A DNA stretch of 47,321 nt from CAZSLZ01 sp964607865 (lineage in GTDB: Bacteria; Vulcanimicrobiota; JAJTBE01; CAZSLZ01). The stretch covers positions 1 to 47,321 of the forward strand of contig CAZSLZ010000006.1 of NCBI GenBank assembly GCA_964607865.1, written 5' to 3'. The notes under the pieces are model-generated. The model was not told the DNA's origin. It saw only the letters and a program-made list of their open reading frames with translations, and did not search any database. The translations under genes were made by a program, and so were the position numbers. Of this stretch, positions 41,236 through 47,321 are shown in pieces. How positions within the stretch are numbered: the first letter of the stretch is position 1; every line of letters begins with the position of its first letter.

Positions 41236-44067
41236 CTAAACTTTTGCCTCTTTTAACAAATGGGTTTTTAAATATCTTCCTGTGTAAGATTCGGGGGCCT
41301 CTGCAATTTCTCTGGGGGTTCCGGCAGCCACAATGTCCCCCCCCCTGTCGCCGCCTTCGGGGCCCAGGTCAATTATGTGGTCGGCATTTTTTATAATGTC
41401 CAGATGATGTTCAATTATGATCATGGAATTTTCATTATCCATAAGTCGGTGCAGGACTTTGAGCAACCTTGCCACATCGTGGAGGTGAAGGCCTGTAGTC
41501 GGTTCATCCAATATATAGAGGGTATGCCCCCGGGCGCTTTTCGAAAGTTCGGTGGATAATTTCACCCGCTGGGCTTCCCCACCCGAAAGTGTGGTGGCAG
41601 ACTGCCCCAGTTTTATGTAGTCCAGGCCAACATCGGATATGGTTTTCAATTTTCTCTGTATGGCAGGTATATTTTGAAAAAATTCCAGGGCCTCATCCAC
41701 TGTCATATCCAGGACATCAGCGATGTTTTTTCCCTTGTAAGTAACCTGAAGGGTTTCCCGATTATATCTTTTTCCCTTGCAAACCTCGCAGGGAATATAA
41801 ACATCAGGTAAAAAGTGCATTTCAATCTTCAAAATACCAGCTCCCTGGCAGGCTTCGCATCTTCCGCCTTTTACATTGAAAGAAAAACGCCCCTGTTTAT
41901 ACCCCCTTTTTTTTGCCTCCCTGGTGGAGGCGAAAAGTGAACGGATGGGAGTGAATACCCCGGTATAAGTGGCAGGGTTGGAGCGGGGAGTTCTTCCGAT
42001 AGGGGACTGATCAATGATGATTACCTTGTCAATATGGCTGGCGCCCAGAATATCGTCATGTTCACCGGGTTTTTCCGAAGATGAGTAGAGTTGCCGGGCC
42101 AGGGATCGATAGATTATTTCATTAACCAGGCTGGATTTTCCAGACCCCGATACCCCGGTTACGCAGATGAGTTTTCCCAGGGGAAAGTCCACGTCAATAT
42201 TTTTTAAATTGTGATGCCTGGCGCCAAGAATTTTTAGAGTCTGTCCCGTTCCCTGTCGATATTTATGGGGTGATTCAATATACATTTTTCCTGAAAGATA
42301 TTTACCGGTGTAAGATTTTTCACACTTTTTTATATCTCCCGGTGTGCCCTGGCAGACAATTTCGCCTCCATGAATTCCTGCGCCGATTCCTACATCAACT
42401 ATATGATCCGCAGTTTCAATGGTTTCCTCATCGTGTTCAACAATAATCAGTGTGTTTCCAATATCCCGCAGGGTTTCCAGGGTCTCCAGCAGCCGCCGGT
42501 TATCTCTCTGGTGGAGCCCGATACTGGGTTCATCCATCACATAGAGTACTCCCACCAGGGAAGAGCCGATCTGGGTGGCTAATCTGATACGCTGAGCCTC
42601 TCCGCCGGAAAGGGTGCTTGATGTCCTGTCCAGGCTCAGATAATCCAGGCCCACATCAATCATAAATTTCAGGCGGTTTTTAATTTCCTTCAATATACGC
42701 CTGGCAATTATCAACTCGGTTTCGGTAAGCTCAAGTTTTTCGAAGAAACCGTAACAATCTCTTACTGAAAGTGCGGTAACATCCGCAATATTTCTCCGGT
42801 GAATCAGAACTGAACGGGATTGAGGCTTTAAGCGGGTTCCGCCACAGGCAGGGCACGCAACGTCGGACATATATTTTTCAATTTCTCTTCTTATATAGTC
42901 AGAATCGGTCTGGGTGAACCGTCTTTCCAGGTTGGGGATAACCCCTTCATATTTTAGCCCTCTGAAAAATTTCACCATTTTGCCGTCGGAATTTCCATAC
43001 AGGATCATTTCTTTGTGTTCTTCACTTAAATTCCTGAAGGGAATTTCCATGTTGATTCCGAAATGCTGGGCAAATTTCTTGAATCTTTTCCAGAACCAGG
43101 AATCGGATTTCTGGTGCCGGAAATTTCTGGTAGGCTTGCCGATAGGCGCCAAGGCACCCTCAATAATGCTTTTGGAAGGATCGGGAACAACCAGGACAGG
43201 GGATAGCTCCATTTTCTTACCCAGGCCGGTACAGCGGGGGCAGGCTCCATAAGGGCTGTTAAAGGAGAAAATTCTCGGCTCCAATTCGTCCATGGAAATA
43301 CCGCAGTGGATGCAAGCCATCTCAGCGGAAAAAAGAAACTCCTCGCCGTCGATAACTATGACTTTTGCAATATTATTCCCGATTTTAAGGGTGGTTTCCA
43401 GAGATTCTGCCAGCCGGGAGCGAATGCCTTCCTTTAAAACCAGCCGGTCTATAATTAGATCAATATCATGTTTCTTGTTTTTATCAAGACTGATTTCTTC
43501 GGAAAGCTCTCTTATCTCACCATCCACCCGGACCCGGATATAGCCTTTTTGCCGGAATTCCTCAAATAATTTGATATATTCCCCTTTTCGTCCGCTTACC
43601 AGGGGCGCCAGGATCATGAGTTTTGTTTTTTGAGGCAAATCAAGAATTCTATCCACCATCTGATCCACAGTCTGGCTTTGAATCGGCCTGCCACAATTGT
43701 AACAATGAGGTTTACCTACTCTGGCAAACAGCAGCCTTAAATAATCGTAAATCTCTGTGACTGTGCCAACTGTGGAGCGGGGGTTATGAGAAATTCCCTT
43801 CTGATCTATGGAAATTGCCGGAGATAACCCCTCGATGTATTCCACATCGGGTTTGTTCAGCTGGCCCAGAAATTGCCGGGCGTAAGAGGAAAGAGATTCC
43901 ACATACCTTCTTTGCCCCTCGGCAAATATGGTATCGAAAGCAAGCGAAGACTTGCCTGAACCCGACAGGCCGGTTATGACAATTAACTGGTTCCTGGGCA
44001 ACTCCAGGTTGATATTTTTTAAATTGTGTTCTTTAGCGCCCTTGATAATGATTTTATCTGTGTTCAT
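41236..44067 (-). CDS. uvrA: Excinuclease ABC subunit A, UvrA
   Basis: A full-length (943 aa) damage-recognition ATPase of nucleotide excision repair. The two ABC modules show GLSGSGKSSLAFDT and GVSGSGKSSLVNEI (Walker A) and STLSGGEAQRIRLA and TTLSGGEAQRVKLS (signatures). Walker B segments are present in both (YVMDEPSIGLHQRD; YILDEPTTGLH). Zinc ribbons include CIHC with CPRC, CPACGG, and CEAC with CEVC around the DNA-binding insertion. AAGGACA precedes the ATG, and a TTGACA/TAGGAT promoter lies upstream. Confidence 0.98.
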   Translation of the reverse strand: MNTDKIIIKGAKEHNLKNINLELPRNQLIVITGLSGSGKSSLAFDTIFAEGQRRYVESLSSYARQFLGQLNKPDVEYIEGLSPAISIDQKGISHNPRSTVGTVTEIYDYLRLLFARVGKPHCYNCGRPIQSQTVDQMVDRILDLPQKTKLMILAPLVSGRKGEYIKLFEEFRQKGYIRVRVDGEIRELSEEISLDKNKKHDIDLIIDRLVLKEGIRSRLAESLETTLKIGNNIAKVIVIDGEEFLFSAEMACIHCGISMDELEPRIFSFNSPYGACPRCTGLGKKMELSPVLVVPDPSKSIIEGALAPIGKPTRNFRHQKSDSWFWKRFKKFAQHFGINMEIPFRNLSEEHKEMILYGNSDGKMVKFFRGLKYEGVIPNLERRFTQTDSDYIRREIEKYMSDVACPACGGTRLKPQSRSVLIHRRNIADVTALSVRDCYGFFEKLELTETELIIARRILKEIKNRLKFMIDVGLDYLSLDRTSSTLSGGEAQRIRLATQIGSSLVGVLYVMDEPSIGLHQRDNRRLLETLETLRDIGNTLIIVEHDEETIETADHIVDVGIGAGIHGGEIVCQGTPGDIKKCEKSYTGKYLSGKMYIESPHKYRQGTGQTLKILGARHHNLKNIDVDFPLGKLICVTGVSGSGKSSLVNEIIYRSLARQLYSSSEKPGEHDDILGASHIDKVIIIDQSPIGRTPRSNPATYTGVFTPIRSLFASTREAKKRGYKQGRFSFNVKGGRCEACQGAGILKIEMHFLPDVYIPCEVCKGKRYNRETLQVTYKGKNIADVLDMTVDEALEFFQNIPAIQRKLKTISDVGLDYIKLGQSATTLSGGEAQRVKLSTELSKSARGHTLYILDEPTTGLHLHDVARLLKVLHRLMDNENSMIIIEHHLDIIKNADHIIDLGPEGGDRGGDIVAAGTPREIAEAPESYTGRYLKTHLLKEAKV

Positions 44068-44102
44068 TGTCCTTCTTCCATTACTGAATAGGTATAATAT
44101 GT

Positions 44103-44131
44103 ATCCTATATAAAAGTTTTAATTTTGTCAA
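44103..44131 (-). promoter_or_regulatory. Promoter of uvrA
   Basis: On the minus strand TTGACA (44131-44126), a 17-base spacer and TAGGAT (44108-44103) give a start about 30 bases ahead of the uvrA ATG. Its -35 box and spacer lie within a 15-bp inverted repeat, so repression at this site is possible. Confidence 0.7.
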
Positions 44132-44149
44132 CAGAAAATTAAAACTTTT
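44112..44149. repeat. 15-bp perfect inverted repeat over the uvrA promoter
   Basis: AAAAGTTTTAATTTT (44112-44126) and AAAATTAAAACTTTT (44135-44149) are exact reverse complements around an 8-base centre. The repeat covers the -35 box of the uvrA promoter and most of its spacer. It may be an operator, or a terminator on the plus strand, where two more T follow the right arm. Confidence 0.6.
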
Positions 44150-44245
44150 TTCAGTTAGTATTGTATAAAATAGAGGAAATTTATTTTAATATCCGCGAGA
44201 ATCGTGCTTTATATTAACTTTATTCCGTAATTTTGCTTTTTGTCG

Positions 44246-44270
44246 GGATGTTAACTCTTTGTTAACATCC
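44246..44270 (+). promoter_or_regulatory. Inverted repeat/terminator-like hairpin upstream of the deiminase gene
   Basis: GGATGTTAAC (44246-44255), TCTTT, then GTTAACATCC (44261-44270) form a perfect 10-bp stem followed by TTTTCTTTC. It lies about 80 bases ahead of the deiminase start, just upstream of its -10 region. It may be an activator or repressor site, or a terminator for an unseen short transcript. Confidence 0.5.
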
Positions 44271-44298
44271 TTTTCTTTCATTTTTTACTGATTCATAG

Positions 44299-44304
44299 TA
44301 TAAT
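44299..44304 (+). promoter_or_regulatory. -10 element (TATAAT) of the deiminase gene
   Basis: A perfect TATAAT lies 49 bases before the ATG. The matching -35 region (about 44276-44282, TTTCAT) is poor, which fits a promoter that needs an activator. The inverted repeat ending at 44270 is in the right place for one. Confidence 0.45.
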
Positions 44305-44352
44305 GTATCTAATTTTGAGAATAATAAGAAAATTTTTTGTGAGGTATGAAGC

Positions 44353-45894
44353 ATGGATATTAGACAAGTAGGAAACCAGGGAATGCAGCTTTCGAACCCC
44401 AGGGCTAAAACAGCTCCGGCGGTAAAAGAACAGGCGGCAGGTGTGGAAGACTCCTTCACTGTCAGCGGTAAGGAAAAGAATTTTCTGAAAACATGTCTCA
44501 CCAATATGGTGCAGAATAAATCAAAGATTCTTCCCGGTGTAAAAACTAAACAATTTGCCGACAGCCATGGGCGGGTAAAACACCTGGCTTTAATGTTGAG
44601 CTCCTATGCATCGGGCCGCATTCGCAGCCAGATGCTTAAATCCTATGGAACCCTGTTTACTAAAATGGAACCCGATACAAAGTTTACCGTGGTAGTGGCC
44701 ACCGATCGAGATAAAAGAGATGTTCAGCAGGTAATAAAAGATGTTGATGCTCCCAATCCTGAAAGAATCAAGTTTATAAAACCTCCTACTTCAGATCTCA
44801 CTGTATGGGCGCGGGATATGATGGTCCCCATGTTTATTCCTGGCGACGACGAGCACACAGCTCTTCTTGAACAAGCTCCATTCCACAACTGGCACGGAAG
44901 TGACAGCCTGGTACCAGCAGAAATCACAAAGGCGAACCCTGAGATTATTCTTGATAGAGACCCCCGGCTTATTACCGATGGCGGTGAAGTTATGGCCAAC
45001 ACAAAAGAAAGCTTTATTGGGCACTACTCCATAGCTGCCACAGCCAAGAAGCTGGCAGATACCACCAAGAGTGACCCTGGCTTAAAACAGGAAGTGGTAA
45101 AATATTACGAAAACACCTTTGATAAACAAGTGGTTCAAACCAAGAGTGGGCAGGTATTTCCCTATAAATTCATACCTGCAAAAATTCCTTCAAACCTCCA
45201 TAAGCATAAGTTTGAAATGGTACAGAACAAAGATTACCATGCTCCGAAACTGAAAGATGGCCAGGTAACCGAGGCCACCATGTACGAAGATCTGGCTGTC
45301 AAAATGTTTGAAGATCAATTTGGCAAACCAGTGAACGTAATGGGAGCCGATTTGCCTGAAACCGCACATAAGGAAGAGCCTGCCACTGACCATCTCGATA
45401 TGGGTCTTACTCCAGTAGATGACAATACATTCTTTCTGGGAGACCCCCGTATGGTGGATAAAATATTCAAAAGTATGAATTCCGAGGAATTGCAGCAGGC
45501 TGAGGAAAGATTGTCAGAAATGGCTGGCTATCCCGTGAATATCGGAGCTATGGTAAGTAGAAACCGGGATAACCCTCTGGATTTTGACGGCTACGAAAAG
45601 ACATTAAAGGAAAAAGGCTATGACGTGCACCGTCTGCCTCACTCTGAACCCAAATGGTATGGCCCCTATATTTCATATAACAATTGCCTGATGGAAAGAT
45701 TCGAAAAAGACGGCCAGGAAGTCCGAAGAGTTTTCCTTCCTGTTTATGGAATCGATAAATTGGATGATTATGCTGTAAAGCAATATGAAAAACAGGGTTT
45801 CGAAGTTCATCCAATGCCCCTGGATGCACTTTCCGCACGGTGGGGCGCATTAAGATGTACCAGTAACTGGTTAGACCGCTCTCCCAGAGCATAG
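44353..45894 (+). CDS. Agmatine/peptidylarginine deiminase-like enzyme with peptide-like N-terminal tag
   Basis: A 513-residue member of the guanidino-group-modifying superfamily. Visible catalytic and substrate segments are DLTVWARD (148-155), DGGEV (209-213), DHLDMGLTPVDDNTFFLGDP (His347, flanking Asp), PYISYNNCLME and the nucleophile region GALRC (Cys502). The order matches agmatine deiminase and bacterial peptidylarginine deiminase, though the insertions differ. The first 45 residues precede the fold and contain MDIR (1-4) and DSFT (33-36); the small peptide gene just downstream has MDIR and DSYT at nearly the same positions. It is probably part of the same locus. It may be a deiminase acting on a peptide or free guanidine compound; the exact substrate is open. 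Confidence 0.82.
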   Translation: MDIRQVGNQGMQLSNPRAKTAPAVKEQAAGVEDSFTVSGKEKNFLKTCLTNMVQNKSKILPGVKTKQFADSHGRVKHLALMLSSYASGRIRSQMLKSYGTLFTKMEPDTKFTVVVATDRDKRDVQQVIKDVDAPNPERIKFIKPPTSDLTVWARDMMVPMFIPGDDEHTALLEQAPFHNWHGSDSLVPAEITKANPEIILDRDPRLITDGGEVMANTKESFIGHYSIAATAKKLADTTKSDPGLKQEVVKYYENTFDKQVVQTKSGQVFPYKFIPAKIPSNLHKHKFEMVQNKDYHAPKLKDGQVTEATMYEDLAVKMFEDQFGKPVNVMGADLPETAHKEEPATDHLDMGLTPVDDNTFFLGDPRMVDKIFKSMNSEELQQAEERLSEMAGYPVNIGAMVSRNRDNPLDFDGYEKTLKEKGYDVHRLPHSEPKWYGPYISYNNCLMERFEKDGQEVRRVFLPVYGIDKLDDYAVKQYEKQGFEVHPMPLDALSARWGALRCTSNWLDRSPRA

Positions 45895-45911
45895 AGTTCA
45901 GAAGGAAAATT

Positions 45912-46172
45912 ATGGATATAAGACCCACAGGGCCAAGAATCCACATAGGCAGCATTAAGCTGATAAAACCGGAAAAACCTGATAATAACCAGGTTCCCGG
46001 AGATAGTTATACCTAGATTACCCCCGATGTACTTCAGAAAGAAGTTGACCGGTTGAACAGTATATTTGATCCTCTGCCCAAACCCTCGTGGGGCGGATGC
46101 TGTGGCGGTTCATCAGCTCCCGTGGGCGGTGGCTGCGGTTCTTCCGCACCCATTACCTCTGGTGGATGTTAA
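45912..46172 (+). pseudogene. Interrupted Cys/Gly-rich RiPP-like precursor peptide
   Basis: AAGGA lies 5 bases before the ATG, 17 bases after the deiminase stop. The frame gives 34 residues starting MDIRPTGPRIH and ending GDSYT, then an in-frame TAG (46014-46016). It continues open for 51 more codons to TAA. The second half has a leader-like helix (ITPDVLQKEVDRL) and then a short core of Gly, Ser, Ala and four Cys (WGGCCGG, GGGCGSS, TSGGC). Such a leader and core next to a radical SAM/SPASM gene is typical of a ribosomally made, modified peptide. The amber codon (a CAG-to-TAG change would explain it) suggests decay. Downstream reinitiation is not excluded. Confidence 0.6.
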
Positions 46173-46190
46173 GCGGGAAGAAAAACGTAA

Positions 46191-46754
46191 ATGAATAAAA
46201 GATTTATAGGCCGGATGGAACATTAAATGTAAACATTGCGGACTCACAGATATTAAAGATTTTTCCGATGAACTCACTTTTAAAGAGATTGATTAGGTTT
46301 TTGAGCAGATGGCAGCTATGGGAACCATGGAAGTCAGCCTTCTGGGGGGAGAACCTCTTTTCAGAAAAGACATTTATAAAATTATCAAAGCTTCAGTTTC
46401 ACGTAGAATTAACACGTATTTAACAACAAACGCAACTCTAATTAATGAAGAAGTTGTTAAAAGTTAGAAGATGCCGGTTTACAGGGAATAAAACTCAGCA
46501 TGGAGGGGTTGTCCGAAAAGGAAATTGAAAGTTTGAAACCAGAAGATAATGTAAGGGAAAAGAGTTTGAAAAATATATGGGAAACCGGCCGGCCATTTCA
46601 AGAATTGAGAAATATTAGAACACCCAGAAAATGCAGAGATTGTGAATATTATTTACCCTGCCGGGGTGGATGCCGTGCTCAGGCACAACATTACACCATG
46701 CCAGATGTTTACTGTATTAAAGAACTGGAACTGGAAGATTTAATTGAACCATAG
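46191..46754 (+). pseudogene. Decayed radical SAM/SPASM peptide maturase
   Basis: The remnants are clear in translation but lie in different frames. They begin WNIKCKHCG (46216-46242), a radical SAM CxxxCxxC motif whose first Cys and neighbours are missing. Next come FEQMAAMGTMEVSLLGGEPLFRKDI and YLTTNATLINEEVV, interrupted by TAG at 46294. One A is missing from an A run near 46459-46462, which moves the frame, after which KLEDAGLQGIKLSMEG reads on. A large internal stretch is then lost. A SPASM-like Cys tail (CRDCEYYLPCRGGC, then YC) ends at a TAG at 46752-46754. At least two frameshifts, an in-frame stop and two deletions make it non-functional as read. It probably modified the adjacent peptide. 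Its 3' end overlaps the TrmO-like gene. Confidence 0.78.
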
Positions 46755-47141
46755 AGGTTTGAAGGGTTTTATGTCCAGAACCGGGGTTCCATCCAATATA
46801 TCCAGATGTTTTACATGCAATTTGTTGCCATCAACTTTCAATAATTTGAGAATATCTACGCCTATTTTGTTGGGTCTTTGTGGCGAACAAGTAGAAAAAA
46901 CGCCTTTCTCGTTGGTGGCAGTGGGGGGCTTTTGCCATAAATCGAATTTGTCGTCAATTTTATCGAAGAAGAAGAGTACGGTAATGCAATCTCTCTCTTC
47001 AATTCTGTATAGCCCTTCCTGGTATTCAGGCAGAATTTCTATTATGCCGGTTTCATCAGAAACTGTATGATGGCGGGGAGCATCTTCCTGAGTTTTTATA
47101 TTGCTATGAACAAATCCGACAGGTGTAAAATTATATTCCAT
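46740..47141 (-). CDS. TrmO/TsaA-family protein (diverged copy)
   Basis: A 133-residue UPF0066/TrmO-like beta-barrel protein, a family that methylates N6-threonylcarbamoyl-A37 of some tRNAs. The opening FTPVGFVHS and the signature GVFSTCSPQRPNKIGVDIL are present. The family core is usually RPNPIG, so the Gln before the Arg and the Lys in place of Pro mark this copy as diverged. GAGGAATT lies just before the ATG, overlapping the stop of the upstream copy. It may have an altered substrate or no activity. Confidence 0.85.
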   Translation of the reverse strand: MEYNFTPVGFVHSNIKTQEDAPRHHTVSDETGIIEILPEYQEGLYRIEERDCITVLFFFDKIDDKFDLWQKPPTATNEKGVFSTCSPQRPNKIGVDILKLLKVDGNKLHVKHLDILDGTPVLDIKPFKPLWFN

Positions 47142-47147
47142 AATTCC

Positions 47148-47321
47148 TCACTTTACAGGTTTATACGGTTTAATATCCAGAACCGGGGTTCCGTCCAGCA
47201 TATCAATATTTTTTACAAATAATCTGTTTCCTTCCACTTTTTGCAGTTTTACTATATCAATTCCAATGGGGTTGGGCCTGTGCGGTGCACATGTAGAAAA
47301 AACCCCTTTCAGTTCGCCTGT
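47148..47321 (-). CDS. TrmO/TsaA-family protein (partial, consensus-like copy)
   Basis: Only the last 57 codons lie in the window; the 5' part is beyond the right edge. They read KGVFSTCAPHRPNPIGIDIV through to DGTPVLDIKPYKPVK and a TGA (47150-47148). The family motif HRPNPIG is intact here. The end is closely similar to that of the next gene (DGTPVLDIKPFKP), so the two are a tandem duplication, with 6 bases between the stop and the next start. Confidence 0.85.
   Translation of the reverse strand, partial: TGELKGVFSTCAPHRPNPIGIDIVKLQKVEGNRLFVKNIDMLDGTPVLDIKPYKPVK

Noticed and set aside
44068..44352. A classical LexA box upstream of uvrA.
   Set aside because: Neither CTGT-N8-ACAG nor GAAC-N4-GTTC is present; I report the inverted repeat without naming a regulator.
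46014..46296. TAG codons at two points of the peptide/maturase locus, as a sign of amber recoding (for example pyrrolysine or a suppressor).
   Set aside because: At least six intact genes here end in TAG (MerR-like, BatD-like, lpxD, FSA, DUF1841, deiminase), and the maturase also has frameshifts and deletions, so gene decay is simpler.

Overview
The window reads as chromosomal DNA of a diderm, LPS-making bacterium of modest GC content (roughly 40% by eye). It carries bamA, three OmpH/Skp-family genes, lpxD, lpxC, fabZ and lpxA in one long minus-strand block. Gene order and several gene forms do not match familiar Proteobacteria: three Skp paralogues, a DegT aminotransferase inside the lpx block, murA directly followed by an mreB/mbl gene, and a zinc-ribbon/kinase/PQQ-propeller protein. 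I suspect a poorly sampled lineage, but sequence reading alone cannot place it. No rRNA, tRNA, CRISPR array or insertion sequence was recognised, and no gene-free stretch exceeds 300 bases.

Layout. 1-2311 (-): partial fibronectin-type lipoprotein and a SAM methyltransferase. 2401-3298 (+): promoter and a pseudo-receiver/MerR/two-CW regulator. 3295-7763 (-): moxR, DUF58, VWA and BatD-like operon. 7917-9192 (-): ArsP/DUF318 permease with a terminator. 9302-13067 (-): molybdate/tungstate-type ABC transporter with two paralogous binding proteins, the distal one behind a perfect-consensus promoter. 13146-13973 (-): stand-alone 5'-3' exonuclease. 14131-14697 (+): HdeD-like membrane protein. 14882-26754 (-): envelope-biogenesis block bamA, skp x3, lpxD, unknown 684-aa protein, lpxC, fabZ, degT, lpxA, terminator. 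26911-32160: ICMT-like methyltransferase, polytopic protein with a pseudopilin-like tail, a large partly disordered protein, and a solitary Dam. 32300-35773: murA-mbl, FSA-type aldolase, DUF1841. 35774-44067: Ser/Thr kinase, QueG-like ferredoxin protein, DUF4416, radical SAM protein, zinc-ribbon protein, uvrA. 44246-47321: deiminase gene, a decayed RiPP-like precursor and radical SAM/SPASM maturase, and tandem TrmO-family genes.

Two observations stand out. First, lpxC has no ATG, GTG or TTG in a position that would give a complete N-terminus. The family N-terminus is fully encoded from an ATT codon with AAGGAG nine bases upstream. lpxA has the same arrangement (AAGGAG, nine bases, ATT), so the two committed lipid A enzymes may share rare-codon initiation. 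Second, at 44353-46754 an intact agmatine/peptidylarginine-deiminase-like gene is followed by a Cys/Gly/Ser-rich small peptide gene broken by an amber codon, then a radical SAM/SPASM peptide maturase broken by stops, frameshifts and deletions. The deiminase and the peptide share an N-terminal signature (MDIR at residue 1, D-S-[FY]-T near residue 31-36). This looks like the remains of a peptide-modification locus that may have used a common leader.

The genome is compact: most convergent gene pairs here abut or overlap at their 3' ends, so intrinsic terminators appear only at a few junctions.
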